64,000 bases of DNA from Edaphochlamys debaryana (GCA_016858145.1 JAEHOE010000095.1:124001-188000); one strand, 5' to 3'. Shown: positions 30,339 to 43,333, numbered from the stretch's first letter. Notes: generated from the sequence alone by a model not told the origin. Made by a program: numbers and translations.

Positions 30339-32473
30339 CTACAAGCCCTGCCCGTCCAGACCCTCCGCCTCCTCCTGCCCGCCTCCTCCACCGCCGCCGC
30401 CGCCGCCGCCGCCCTCCCGCCCGTGGTGCCTGCCTCTCCGCCGCGGCGAGGCAGCTCGCTGCTTCTGCTTGCTGAGCGCCACGAACGTGGGCCTCACGCG
30501 CTCCTGTGGAGGGGCAGAGGGGGCGCAACATGATGAGCCGAAGGCGTTGGGAACGGGCAATAGGTCCCAGCGGAATGCCCCGCTGCATCCCTCCTCCCGC
30601 TAAGAGCTCCATCCTACTCCACGCCCTATCCCCGCGGGTCCCACCCGCAACCGCTATCCTAGCCCCCGACAGGTATTCTGCAACCCCCCTTCCCCACGAC
30701 GCTGACAGCCCCTGACCCCCCCCCGCCCCCTCACCAGGCTGATGGGCAGGTCCTGCTGCTGTACGACCTGGTCCAGCGTGGGCCCATCCAGGCCCGCAAT
30801 GTACTGGTTGGTGGTGGCACCCGTGGCGGCGGGTGCCGGCACGCCAGGCGACCGGATGCTGCCGCACGTGTACTGCTTCTGTACGTCACGGATCTGGTTA
30901 CAGAGTTGGTCGTACGACGGCGCGGCGATGAAGGGCGGCGGGCGAGAGCGAAGCAGGTGCTCGGCGGTGGCGGGCGGCGGTGGGGGCTGGAGCTGGGCCT
31001 TGGTGGAGAGCTTGGAGGACAGGTACGCCCGCGTGAAGGTGGGGTGCATGGCCGTGTTCTGAGGGAAGAGAGCTCGGAAAATCGCGTGGTCCCGCGGGTC
31101 CCCGCCCTCCCCGTCCGCCCAGCTGATGCGCGCCGTCGGCGGCGCCTCGCCCGCCGCCGACGCCTCCTCCACCGCCGCCGCCAGCACCGCATCGTGTGCC
31201 GCCAGGTCCAGCGGCAGCATCTCGGGCTGCGGCGCCTGCTCCACGCCCTCCGCCTCCATCTCCGCCGCCGTCTCCTCCGTGATGCCCTTGACGGACGTGA
31301 GGAAGGTCTTGTCCTTCTCGTCCGCCTCGCCCGGCCGCCGCTGCGGCGCCGCCCGGCCTGGGATTGCGTGCTCGGGCACCACCGTCTCAAACGAGATCAA
31401 CGGGCCCTTGAGTAGGGCTTTGCGCATGCGCGCATCCACCACCACAAGCTGGTCGAGGATGTTGTCGAGCGCCTCCAGGTCAGACACGCTGCTCACGCCC
31501 CAGGGCGGCGCAGCCGCGTACACCTGCGAGCCCGAGCCCGCGCTGGCGGCAGAGGCCTCGCCGCCGGGAGGCCAGGCCTGCGCCGCTGCAATCGCGGCTG
31601 CAGCCGAGGCGACGGCCTCGTCCCCCAGCACGCTGCCGGACCCCGGGCCGAGCTGTGCAAGGAGCGCCGCCTCCGCTGAGGCCAGGTCGTAGGCGCTGCT
31701 GGCGGCACGCGCGCTGGCGCTGCGCCGCTGAGCAGCTGAGTAGTCCAGCTGCTGCTTCATCGGGTTGTTTCGCATGAAGGCGCTCGGCGGCTTGCGCTTG
31801 GGCTGGTAGGGATAGGCCGCGGGCTGGGGCCCCATGAGGAGCGTGGAGGGCTGCGGCGGGGGCACACCGCCATTCGGCGAAGGTGCGCGGTGGCCGGGGC
31901 CGCCGTTTGGGGTTCCGAGCGTCACTCCCATGAGCTGCGGTTGCGCTTGTGAGGGCTGGACTATCTGACTCCCCCGTGACGGAGGCCCCGCGGGTGGCCC
32001 CAGTCCGTAGCCATGCATCAGCGGCGGCAGGCGGGGATTAAGTTGGCCGTCGCCGACTCCCGCTGAGCTAGGCTGCGCGGTTGGTGGAAGGGCGACGCCT
32101 GGCGGGCCGCCATTGTGTTTCCGTGGCGGAGTGCTGGCCGCACGCTCCTTGGCCTGGGACACGGCTGCTACGCGCCCGGAGAGGGGGTTGGTGGCGCCAA
32201 GGCTACCAGGGCCAGGGCCGACCCCACTCAACCCGCCCAAGGACGGGAGCGAATCGCCCAGCATGCTTGCTGCCGACCGAGCATCCTGCATACGATCAAA
32301 CGGGTCTGGTCACGACACCTGAGCTCGTTGGTCGCGGGGCCAGTCGACATCGAGGCTTGACCATGTCCAACTTGGTCGCACAGCGACCCGTCACCCGCCG
32401 ATAGGTGACTCACTGGAGGAAATACAATCTCCTGACCTAGGTCCTGGACGCGGATGGCCGCGGCTTTCGCCAT
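30339..32473 (-). CDS. Uncharacterised low-complexity protein, conserved gene with a relic copy nearby
   Basis: Three exons, 32473-32414, 32285-30735 and 30503-30339, all meet in phase 0 and give 591 aa. The N-terminal third is Pro/Gly/Ser-rich and disordered. A basic motif RKPPSAFMRNNPMKQ lies near residue 190. Two better-ordered regions follow: about residues 280-320 (DLEALDNILDQLVVVDARM) and about 345-420 (DKTFLTSVKGITEETAAEME, plus acidic helices). A conserved-looking stretch near the C-terminus reads YDQLCNQIRDVQKQYTCG, and after it comes the last exon, ending in a basic RRRG and a Gly run. No family is recognised; the gene is not assigned a function. The exon-2 and exon-3 sequences and their intron are also present in the relic at 22,253-23,027, which supports the exon structure. 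Confidence 0.65.
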
Positions 32474-32809
32474 GGCGAGCTATAAGGAGGGCCGCGTCCC
32501 TGCTATAAAGGCCAGGGGCCTACGCCATAACTGGTAATATGTGGACAGGACGTATAGGCGCTGTCGTGGGCGGGGCTGCTGTCGGGGCTGAGACTGAGCA
32601 ATGTTGGCACCAGAGTGGCAAGAGAGGTTAACCGCGAGAGTGCAGCAAATTTCCTAGCCTGTTGAGTCGTTTACGATAGCGAAACAAGAGTGGCCTGCTG
32701 CTTTTGCAACCGGTGCAATCCCGGCCAGCGCGATGGAGGGGCGCCACGTCGCACAGTGTGCATAACCAGTATCTCTATGCACGAACACGCCTAGGCTCGA
32801 ATTGGCAGG
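32474..32809. promoter_or_regulatory. Divergent intergenic region with plus-strand TATA box
   Basis: 336 bases separate the start codons of two divergently oriented genes. On the plus strand TATAAAGG occurs at 32504-32511, with a second weaker TATAAGGA at 32481-32488, placing a possible start site for the rightward gene near 32,535 and a 5' leader of about 275 bases. No equivalent box is seen for the leftward gene. Confidence 0.4.
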
Positions 32810-35800
32810 ATGCAGCTCGCGCACGGGGGTGCGCGCAGCACTGCGCTGCAAGCTAGGGATTGTGTGCGGAGGCAGTCCGGGACGTGGCGAGCACCAGCAC
32901 GCTCACGCGAACTGCGACCTGGAGGCCATGTAGCTGCCCGTCGCGAGGTACGTGGAGGGGGAAGGGCCATTTGGGTGGAGCCATCCGCTCCCACTTTGCC
33001 ACGCCGCTCCCGAGCCACGTCAGTGCCTCGAGTCCACCTTCACCTGCCTGCAACGTTCAGAATATCTTGGCTGGGTCGGTAGGCAGCGGCGAGAGCCTCG
33101 GTCAGGCGCGGAGGCCCCGGCCGCCACAAGCTGCCTGCCGTGGCTCTCCCGGCCCCGGCAGCAACACGCCCCAGCCACACTTCCCCAAGTTCCTCCCCCG
33201 CTTTTCTCTCTCTTCACCCATCAGGATGCTGATCGGCGCCGCCGACCAGGTCGAGGCGATGCCGGCAGCGGCAGCGATGAGGACCCGGACTTCGACGACA
33301 GCCTGGCCGGCCCCACCGCATACAGCGGTACTGCGGACGCCGCAGCGCGTTACGTCCAATACGGCGCCGTAGTGGATCTGGATCCAGATGCCGATCCAGA
33401 GACGGCGGCGCTGGCGGAGGCCATTCGCGCGCGGCAGGAGCTGGCGGCGCGGCGGAAGCGGTCGGAGGAGGCCTCATCCGGCGACGACTTAGATAAGGCG
33501 CGCCGCCGTGCCGTGGAACAGTACCTCCAAGGCTCAGGACTTGGGTCCGTGGAGGCGTTCCGTGCGGCTCGAGAGGCGGCGGCCATGGAGGCTGGGCTCA
33601 GCCCGGCGGAGGTGGCTGCCGCTATCGCCAAGATGGAGGGTGAGCGCCTGCTGTGCCGAGGCTGGGCGGAGGGGCCGCACCTCGCGGCATCCATAGGCGC
33701 CAGCGCAAAAGGCGAAGGACGATCAGCTAGTAGTAGGAGGTGTACTGCTGGGCATGTGTGCCAATTGCAACAGGGCTGGGCCTCCGGCCTTTCGGCCTAG
33801 GCGCTGGCTACCGCACGCGAAACACCAACCTGCCCCCCCGCCCGCGCACCCCGCCCTTCTCAATCTCCCATACACAGCGGCCGACCTGGACGCTCTGGAG
33901 GCGGCGGTGGCAGCGGAGGGCGGCAACCTTGCGGGCGACTGGGCGGCCCTGGAAGCCTTCCGGAGCACCACGGGCCGGGCCAAGGCGGCGGCGGAGGGCC
34001 GTGCGCTGCGGCTGGCCTCGGCCCCGCCGGCGGACAGGCTGCTGCAGCCACCCACAAACCCGCGGGTGCGGAGCAGTGCTGGGAGCGGGTTTGGGGGTCG
34101 GCGGGACGAAGGGGCAAGGCGCTGGGACGCATGGTAAACGCAGGTAGACGGTAGGAATGTTGAAAGGCTGTGGGGCAGCGACGGAGTTTATGTGCTGCTG
34201 TACTGGTCGCCCAAGCCTGTCATGCGCAATTGCTGTGCGCCTTCAGGGGGGCGGTGAGTTGCCTCGAGCAACGGACGCATGCGCTCATCCACCGTCACCA
34301 CCATCCTTGACCGCGCCTCGCCTCTGACGCTCCTCAGGCCAGCTCCTCCTGGGACGACTGGGACGACACGCCCCGCCGCAAGCGCCGCCTCTTCTCCGAC
34401 GAGGACGACGACGACGAGGAGGAGGGCGGCGGCGGGGGCCTGTTTGGCGGCAGCGGCAGCGACGTGGACGAGTCCCTGCGGTACACGCCGCCGCGGCCGG
34501 TGCCCGGCGCGCCGCCCAAGACCGCCAACCCCTTCCTGGCGCTGCCCAAGCGGGTCGAGGACTATGCCGGCGGCCGCCGGGAGTTGACCGCTGACGAGAT
34601 CCTGGACCGCATGCTTGACGACGACCTGCAGGCGGCCAAGCGCCTGGCGGGGGACCTGAGCCAGGTGGGGGCGTGAGGCGAGGGCGTGCGGTCGGGTTGA
34701 TGATGTCTGGCTGAGTGGTTGAATGTGCAAGGGGGGCGGGGCAAGGCGTAACCTGCTTAGTGAGGAACGCTAGGCTAGCCGCCTGCACTTGCATCCACGC
34801 CATTTCTCGGCCGTAAGCTAAAGCCCTTGAACCCCCACCCCTCTCCATGCTCCACAACCCTACACCCACAGCCCGACCCCGACGACAGCCGCTACGACGA
34901 CGACGGCTACGACGAGCAGGGCAACCGCCGGCCGGGCTGGGTGGACCCAGGGGACAAGCAGGCGCGCAACGCGCAGTACAGCGACAAGTTCCTGCAGGCG
35001 CTACGCAGCGCGCTGGGCCCTGACGGAGCCGGTGGCGCCAAGCCCGAGCTGGCGGCACGGCCCACGGCCAAGGGCGGTGCCGCTGTGGGCGCCGGTACCG
35101 GCGTGGGTGCATCTGCGAAGAGCGGGATCAAGAAGCCGCAGCAGCAGCTGCGCGCGAGCCCCGGCGAGGAGGAGGACTACGACGCGCTGATGGAGATGCT
35201 GGAGAGCGTGGGCGGCGAGCTGGAGGCGAGCAGCCGGGCCCAGAAGGGCCCGCAGGCGGGCTGGGACGTCGACGATGAGGACGACTGGGGCCTGCAGGAG
35301 GCCGAGGCGCTCCTGCCCGGCCCCAACGCCGCCTCGCGCCCGGGAGCGTCTGCGGGGCCCAGCAAGCGCCAGGCCATGACCACCACAGCCCTCCTGCGCG
35401 CCTCGGGCGGCGCGGTCGCACCCGGGGCGGGGGCGGGGGCTGCATCCAAGCCGCAGCTGGCGGGCCGGCCGGCGGCAGGAGCTGGGGCGGGCGCCCGGGC
35501 GCAGGGCAAGGCGGGCAGCGCTAAGGCGGCGGCAGCAGCGGCCGCCCCCGCTCGGGGCTTTGCGGAGGACGACCTGGCCTTCCTGGACGAGCTGCTGTCA
35601 GGTGGGGCCTGGGCGGGGCTGAGGGATGCACGATCACGTGGGAGGCGGGCTGCTTGACGCTGGGGCCTCGGAGATGGTCAGGGCTGGGCCGGGCCAAGTC
35701 CCTGAGTGTACGAGCAGGTGGCGGCCGCGCGGGCCCGGCATGTACGCGAAATTGCTGTAGTACTCAGCATCGGGACAAGGAACGGGTGCCCATCCCGTGC

Positions 35801-38800
35801 GCTCATCGCCCCTTCTGTCCCAGGCTCCGCCTTGCGGCCTTGCCAGCGCCAAACTCCCAAACAGCTCGCGGCACCCTAGCCTTGTGCCCTGAACCCCTCT
35901 CCACTCCTTTCCTCTCTCCTGCAGACGAGGACACCCTCTCGGCCCTCACGGGCTCCAGCGGCCGCCCCTCGGCCCTGGACCTGGACGACGACGGCTTCGA
36001 CCTCTCGCCCCTCCCCGCGGACCCCGGGCCCAAGCTGCCGTCCCTGGCCGCAAAGCCCGCGCCGCGAGGTGCTGTGCCCCCGGCCTCGGCTGGCCCCTCT
36101 GCCAGCCGTGGCGTCAGCAGCAGCGGCAGCAGCAGGCCGGCGGCAAAGGCGGCTCCAGCCAAGCCCGCGCCCCGCGCGCCCGTGCGGCCGGGCGAGCAGG
36201 CGCGTCTCGATTTGGACGAGCTTCTGGCGGACGACTGGGATGCGCAGGACGACTTGGACGAGCTTGGCCTGTCGTCCACCTCGTACGCTGAGTACGACAG
36301 CTTTGGCGCGTACGGTAGCGGTGTTGAGGCGGCGGCTGCCAAGCCCGAGCTCATTGGGCGGCCGGCCCGCGCGGGCGCGGCTCCGGGGGCCAAGGCTGTC
36401 AAGCGGGCTGCGTCCGTCAAGCTAGATGCAGGGTCGCTAGAGGCTATGATGCTTGGCCTGGACAGCGACGAAAGCGACGCGGAGGAGGAGGCAGGGGCCT
36501 GGAAGAAGGCGGAGCGGCCTGGGTCGAAGCCGGCAGCGAAGCAAGCGCCGCGAGCCCAGGCCCTTAAGTACAAGCTTGAGACCAAGGGCGGTGGCGGCCG
36601 GGAGGAGGACGCGGAGGAGGACGATGAGGAGGCCTGGGAGAGGGTCCTGGACGTGCTGGCTGCTGCCCCCCAGGCGCCTAAGCCTGCGCTGACGGCGAAG
36701 CCCGCCCGCGGCGCCGCCGCGGCGCCGCCGCCGGCCCTGCCCCCTGCGAGCGGTCAGGGGAAGGCGGCGGCCGCCGCTCCTGCCGCAAAGGCCGCTCCTG
36801 CCGCAAAGACTGCGGCGCCTCCGCCGCCCGCTGCTGCCGCTGCCACAGCCCCGTCTGCGGAAAGCGCTACTGGCCCGCCTGCGCCTGCCAAGCCGGTTGC
36901 GGCTGCTGCTGCCGCAGCCCCGTCCCCGACTGCTGCTGCTCCGGCGATGGACCCGGCGGCCGTGGCGGCCGCCATGGCCAGCGCTGCCTCGGTCCTGACG
37001 GACCCCAGTCGGCGCGCTGCGCTGAGCGGGCTGGAGGGCAAGGCAAAGCTGTCCTCGCCGCCACCCCGCCAGCGCAGCGGCGCCAGCGGCAGCAGCGGTA
37101 AGGGCAGCGGCAACGGTAGCGGCAGCCCTGCCAAGCCCGCCGCTTCCGCCCCTGCGGCTCCTGCCGTTGCAGCTGCCGCCTACTCGTCCACCGCTGCCGG
37201 CGCCACGCAGCCTACGCCTCGGCGGCAGAAAGCCGCGGCCCCGCCGCCGCCGGCGCCAGCCCAGGAGGAGGACGAGGAGGAGACCAAGGAGGCCCCCAAG
37301 CCTCCGTCCCCGCCCCCGCCAGCGCCGACGCGATCCTTTCAGGAGGCGTCGCTGGCGGCCGCCGCAGCCGCAGCCCTGCTCAGCAAGGCCGGGCAAAGCG
37401 GGCAGCCCAAGCCCTCCGGCAAAGCCCCCGCCAGGGCAGCCGGCCCCTCCTCCAACCGCGCCAGCACCTCCTCCTCCTCCTCGGCACCCTCCTCCCCTCC
37501 GTCGCGAGGGCCGGCACTGACGCCGCCGGCTCCGTCCTCCGTCAGCCGTGAGGCCGCGTACCGCAGCCTGGTAGAGGCCAAGGCCGCCCGGGCCAAGGCT
37601 GCCTCGGGCTCTGGTACTGGCGCCTTCACCACAGCGCCGCCCAAGCCTGGGGGCCGCGCGCCCGCCGTGCGCGCCTGGCGGCCGGGCAGGAGGTCCCTGC
37701 AGCAGCCGGGGGACCCCGTGCCGGTCTGGCCCGGCGAGCAGGGCGCCTCCGCCCCGGAGCCCGCCCTGTCCGTAGCCTCAACGGCCGCCATGGATGACGC
37801 TGTGGAGGCGGCGGTGGCGGAGGCGGTGGCGGAGGCGGCGGCCGCTGGCGGCAGCGCTGTGCAGCGCCCCGTCGTGATGGCCATTCGGCTGTGGACGGTA
37901 GCCGCCGCAGCGGCGGCGCCGGCTGGGGCTGTGGAGAGGCCGCCGGCCTCAGGCTTCAGTGCGCATGCCGCGCGGCTGCCGCGGACTGCGTCTCCTAGGG
38001 GGCCGGGGTCGGGGCTTGGGCCGAGCCGGCCGAGGCACGAGGAGCTGCGTACCGCTAGGTCCCGGTCGCCATCCGTTGAGGGCGAGTTGGAGCGGGACGG
38101 CGACCGCTCGCCGCGTTTCTCGTCGGCGCCCTCGCCCCGCCGCTCCTCCCGGGCCTGGAGCCCCGTCGCGGCCGACGCCTCCGGTACCGGTCCCAGCTCC
38201 TCTTACGCCGGCTCCTCCTCCTCCTTCCAGGCCCGGTCCCACGCCAGCCCCACGCCTGACGGCGCACGGCGCCACGGCCCAGCCCCCGCGTCTTCCATCT
38301 TCGCCCAGGCCCCCTCCGCCTCCTCCGCCAGCGGCCCACCAGGCCCCGCCGCCGCCTTCACTCCCCGGAGGCCGCGCCCTCCGCGGCCCGACTACCTGAC
38401 GACTCTGGTCAACAACGGATCTCTGATCCGCGTCACCATCACGGAGTACGACCCGGCCACCGCTTCAGCTGCCGTCAGCTGCTCCTTCCTCGACAAGCTG
38501 GGCGCCCAGACGCCGGTCCGCATGTCCGCAGCCGACCTGCACGCCTGGCGAGACTGGGATGCGGTGCACTCGTTCCTGCACGCCGGCAGGTCCCTGCCCA
38601 TGGCGCCGCGGCCGAGCGCCACCACCAAGATGTGGGTCGCCATCGCCAGCGTGACGGACCTCGTTGCGGAGCCGACGGGTGCCGACGGGAGCATGGGCAC
38701 GAGCAACAGCGGTAGCAACAGCAGCGGCAGCGGCAGCGCGTCGGCGGAGGCAGGCGTAGCGGAGGCGGCCGGGGTGGCAAAGGAGGAGGCGGCGGCATCT

Positions 38801-39783
38801 GGGTCGGCGGCGGCGCCGGCCCGGGCGCAGCGGACGGTGCGGCTGAGCGAGGTGATCCCGCTGGACCGCAAGTGGCTGGTGGACTCGTGGAACGAGTCGG
38901 AGGCGCACAAGCGAGTGAGTGCAGTGGGTTGGGTGGGCGTTGAGTTAGGGGCAGTGATGTGGGTACCGGTAGGGGTTTGGGGCGGAGGGTTGTGGGTTGG
39001 GGTTGGAGTTGGGGTTTGCGTTGGGGGCGGCTCCCATGTGGGTCGCAGGCATGTGGGTCGGAGGCGTTTGTTCACGTATGCATAGAACCCCGAGCAGCCG
39101 AGACAGACCCCAGGGTGAAATCTGGGTACGGGGTGAAAATGGGTTTGGGCGAAGGCACGGCTTGGCTTGGGCGGTCTGCCTTGATATGGGTTGGCTACGT
39201 TGCATCACTGGGATCCCAGCTTACATCCCCGCTCCCACGCCCTGTTTCTCACCGCTCTCCCAACGCCCTTCCCTCACTGTGCCTTCCTCAGCTGGTCCAG
39301 TCCTACGCTGGATCGCCCGTCGTGGCGAGGGTCGTGGCCCTGAGCCCCCAGGGCGCCCACTGCGAGGTCTCCCTGGCGCCGGACGCCTCCCGCCCCAACG
39401 CCACGCGCCCGCTGCTGGCCTTCCTGCCCCGGAGCGCCATGGCCCCACCGCTCGCGGAGGTGTGGGACGCGTCGGTTGCGGCGGAAGAGCGGGCGCGCAA
39501 GAAGGAGAACGAGGCGAAGGGCGCAAGCGTGTCCGCGCGCACCGCTAGCACCCAAGCGCCCAGCGAGGCGCAAAGGGCGCCCGAGCAGGGTTCCGATGCG
39601 AAGGCGGAGGCACAGGCGAGCGAGGAGCAGGGAGTGGCGGCCTGTGTGATGAAGAAGGGGGACCTGGTCGAGGCGAGGCTGGGCGCCGATGTGGGCTCCA
39701 ACCAGATGTCCGGCAAGGACGCGTTCCTGGTGATGGCGCAGCTGTGGCAGGTGGCGCAAGCTGGGGAGGCGCAGGAGGCGTAA
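32810..39783 (+). CDS. Large disordered protein with putative S1/OB-like C-terminal domains, possible plastid protein
   Basis: Seven exons are inferred: 32810-32947, 33225-33639, 33878-34065, 34338-34664, 34872-35601, 35925-38914 and 39292-39783. The total is 5,280 bases, an exact 1,759 codons plus stop, and every junction is phase-compatible. The N-terminus (MQLAHGGARSTALQARDC, then Arg-rich and acid-poor) looks like a plastid or mitochondrial transit peptide. Next come acidic blocks (DEDPDFDD, SDEDDDDEEE, DEDDWGLQE, DLDDDGFDL) and long Ala/Pro/Ser-rich low-complexity stretches. The C-terminal 400 residues are ordered and contain two or three short beta-rich segments reminiscent of S1/OB folds (LIRVTITEYDPATASAAVSC; VVARVVALSPQGAHCEVSL; KKGDLVEARLG). 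RNA binding is therefore a possibility, but no motif is decisive. The 34,065 donor is the least certain boundary. Confidence 0.65.
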
Positions 39784-40110
39784 GAGCGGAGGCGCTATGA
39801 AGTAGGGGCGGTCAAAGGGTAGGGACGGAGGAGCGTTGACTGGGTGCGTGGCCTGTTGCGCGCGGGGCGGGGTTCGGGTGGCCTTCCGCGAGCGCGCCAA
39901 AGCCAGGCCGGTGCTGCATAAGTAGTAGCTGCTTCTTTGTAGCACAGCACGTTGAGCGCGTTGAGCCTACGCCTACCTCGCCTCACGCCGCGAACTCGCG
40001 ACATCTGCCGATGAGATCCCGCTTCCTCACTCCTCGCGCTCTTTACCAGAGCCAGCCCGCCCTTGCGCGCACAACCATCACCGCAGCAGCCTCCGTGACC
40101 ACCCTTATTT

Positions 40111-42359
40111 ATGCTCAGCAACAGCAGGCTCAGAACCATGCGCGCGGCCGCACCTCTGCAGCGCCAGCCGGCGCCCCGCCCGCTGCGCTGCGCCTGGAGC
40201 TGCTCCCTTCGCGCTGCCTACGTGTCTCAGCTGCTTGTGTTGCCTGCTGCAGCCGAGCCAGCTGCAGCGCGGGGGAGCGGCCGCGGCCGCGCGGCGGTGC
40301 TCGACGCGAGCCCTACGCTCGAGACGCCCTCGCCCTCCGGGGGCCGCGCAACCCGCCTCAGTAGCTCCGCTCCCTCGGTGGCAGCTGAGCTGCGGGAGGG
40401 CCTCACCAGGCGCCGGCTTATGGAGGTGCAGTCGGCTTCGTCGCTTGAGGAGCCCTCAGACTCGGACGCCGACGAGGGCGCAGACAGCATCCTCGTCTCG
40501 GTGAGCGCTGGCTAAGGAGCTGAAGAATGCCCTAAGCCGGACGGGTCAATTCCTTTGACCGCAGCCCCCAAACCCGTGCCGCTTCCCCACCCCCCTGCCC
40601 CGGCCCCCAGACCCGCGCCGTGGCACTCCGCGTGGCCCTGCACGACAGCGAGCGGCATCAGGCGTACCTGTCGGGAATGCAGCAACAGCAGCGACTGCAG
40701 CAGGCGAGCCTGTTGGAACGGGGACGCGGCTCGGCGGCTGGGGCATGGGGCGGAGATAGGGACTCCGGGGAGGGCACAGTGCGGCCCTCAACGGGCTACC
40801 TGCTACCCTGTGCCCCATGCCACGTGCTCCTCACCTTTGCCTGCTCGTGCCTCCTGTTGCCCCCGCAGTACCGCCAGAACCGCCAAAAGCAGCGGCAGCA
40901 GCAGATGCACACGCGAGAGTGGTGGTCTGGCGTCGCTGCAGGTGCCGGCACGAGTGTACTGGTGCGTCATGGCCATGAAGCTGAGAGGCTTCCTGGGGTA
41001 CAGGGAACCTGGAGGCAGGGTTTGAGGAACCAGAACCCTGAGGCTTATCCACCCTTGGGTGTTCAACCCTTGCTACCGGTTTGCTCATTCCAGTCCCTGA
41101 AGCCCCCTGCGATGTGCCCATCTGCCTGCAGGCCGCCGTGCTGCTCCTCTCCCGCGTCACCGCCGCCCCGGCGAGCACTCTGGATCCCGCCGCCTTCAGC
41201 AACCCCCTCAGCGGCCTGCTGCTCCCTGACCCGGTGAGGCCCGGCGTTGCGCCCAGCATAGCAGGGCTTGAGTTGAGGGCGCTCCGGGCAGCCAATGTTG
41301 GTCCTTCATCCGATCAGGGGCTTTCATCGCTCATGTGGGTCTTGCACCTCGTGCCCCTCTTGCTGACCACTGCCTCTGATGTGGGTTGTGCCTCAGTCAC
41401 GTCTCTCCGCTCTGCCCGTGCCGCCTCCCAACCTAGATGGCCGCGACCGCTGCCCTCGTCGAGGAGAGCAAGGACCCTGCAGTAGGGCCCACCGCCGTCT
41501 TTGCCTTCGCCACGCCGACCCCAGCGCCGGCACCGGAGCCCTGGGACGACGGAGACGAGTTCGCGCCCCCATCACACGGCGCATCCAGCCCCGTCCGCGC
41601 CCGCATCGTCAGCCACTACCAAGACGACAGCCCCACCAGCCCCTCCGCCCCTACCGCCGCTGCTCCCACAGCCCCAGTCCAGTCCCTCCTCGCCTCGCTC
41701 CCTTCGCTCCACCTTCCGCTCCCGTTCACCCCTTACGCTGGGCCGTCCACCTCCTCCTCCTTCTCCTCCTACTCCTCCACCGCCCCCTCGAGCGTGGAGG
41801 TCATGCCCGCGGCCAGCGAAGCCAGCGCTGCGGTGGAGGCGGTTCCACTGGACGCCCTCACGGATGCGCCCGCCTCCCAGGCGCCGGACGTGTTCCTCCT
41901 GCGGACCAACATGCCCGCCTCCATGCGCCGGTACGCCCTACAGGTGAGGGCGGGGGCTAGAGCGCTGCACGGGTCTCCGTATAACTCCTAGGACGGGTGA
42001 CGGCTGCGGGGTGGAGCGCAAGGGCCGCCCCGTGGTCACCATACGCTCACGGCATGTGGGTCGGCTAGATCCTCCGGCCTGGACCCCTGGACATGCAGCT
42101 GCCTGACCGCCTCCTCCTCCCCTCCCCCACCCGCAACCCTCGATCGCAGCAAGCCGCCGTGGCCCTGCGTGCCCACGGCGCCGACCGCCAGGGCGTGGAG
42201 CTGGCGCTGGGGCAGGACATGGGCGAGCGCTTCGGCGGCTTCTGGGACTGCGCCGTGGCGGACTGGCAGGAGCGGCCGGCCGAGGGCGGCGAGGGCGGCG
42301 TGCGGCTGCTGAGCATCGGCGACGGCTGCTGGCTGCTGAGCGTGGGCATGATCATCTAG
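40111..42359 (+). CDS. Uncharacterised protein with one predicted membrane helix
   Basis: Six exons are inferred: 40111-40500, 40611-40778, 40869-40961, 41132-41233, 41437-41943 and 42150-42359, all phase 0, giving 489 aa. The first 50 residues are basic and Ser/Ala/Arg-rich, like a transit peptide; an alternative start is MRAAAPLQ at 40,138. Around residue 210-230 the splice of exons 3 and 4 creates a single hydrophobic helix (WWSGVAAGAGTSVLAAVLLL), preceded by a Gln/Arg-rich helix (QNRQKQRQQQMH). A Ser/Pro/Ala-rich spacer follows. The C-terminal 70 residues are compact and well conserved in appearance (ALGQDMGERFGGFWDCAVAD, then GDGCWLLSVGMII). No family is recognised. A chloroplast membrane protein is one reading of the leader plus helix, but this is inference. 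Confidence 0.6.
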
Positions 42360-42704
42360 CTGGGGGCAATGTGGAGGGTGCGTAGAGGCAGGGGCAGATG
42401 GCCCCCAGATAGGTGGGTTAGTGATGTGGGTTGGGTCTGCAAAGCGCGACACGGGCGGGGGTGCTAAGCTAGGCCATGGCGCTGGCTTTGTGGAGCCAAG
42501 GTCAGATTGGGGCGATAATGGCAGGGATGTGGGTTGGGACGCCGTGACTGCGTGAGCCCAACATGCATTTGCGCCTGACCAAGTAGGATAAGGCATGCGG
42601 TGTGGTCCAGACCGCAGGTTGTCTTCGTGAGTATCGCCTGTCTGGCGTTGGCATTGCTTTGGGCAGGATTACTATGAATGGTAGCTCACCGGTAGAAGGC
42701 AGCC

Positions 42705-42842
42705 TCATGTAAGGGTGGCAATTGGCTGTGATCTATGGGTGATGGATTGGCACCCAAGGCCTGATAGTTTGAAGGTGACCTTACGTAGGGGTGGCGATTG
42801 GCTGTAATCTGTGGGTGGTGGATTGGCACGCACCCAAGGCCG
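42705..42842. repeat. Direct repeat, two copies of about 60 bases
   Basis: Both copies share 'ggcgattggctgt.atct.tggg' and 'tggattggcac..acccaaggcc' (about 42,713-42,762 and 42,788-42,840), separated by about 25 bases. The second copy has a 4-base insertion 'cacg'. Origin unknown. Confidence 0.6.
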
Positions 42843-43333
42843 ATGGACAAGAGTCTGTTGGCGGATAGCTTGCTTCAGTTTTACACTTGAATAAGGGGGT
42901 TTGCCCTGAGGGTTTGCCTGCTGGCACCCCAAACGCAGGGTCCACAGGACCTGTTGCGCACGCGCCAAGCTTGGGGGTGAGACCCCGATGGTCTAGTCAT
43001 TTGTCTGAGACATCGAGCAATCCTAACTGTAACAGCACCGAAATGAGCCCCACATGTCCCGCATTCGCCTCGCTGCAGCGTCCGTATCACAAGGAAGAGC
43101 ACACAAGAGCTTAGGGCCTAGCCCTTAATCGCTTGTGCTCAGCGGCTGAAGCGAGACCGTCTCACCGCCAGGACCCTCCGCCCACGACCGAAGCGAGGCC
43201 TGTTCACCATTAGGACCTTCCACCTCCCCTCGGTCCCCGCTAGTGCGCCCAAGCGTCCATCTCTACACCACCACTGTGGAGCCTGACTTCTTTGCAGGCT
43301 ACCGCTCCTGCCGTCCGCTTCCATACGTCACGT

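Noticed and set aside
32952..33800. Start of the large gene within the 33-kb ORF
   Set aside because: The first 90 codons of that frame are intron sequence ending in a good acceptor (cacccatcag); an upstream exon at 32,810 joins in phase and gives a sensible leader.
33754..34137. ORF ending at the TAA after exon 3 of the large disordered protein
   Set aside because: Taking the stop would orphan the later exons. An earlier donor at 34,066 keeps phase with all following exons and gives an exact multiple of three overall.
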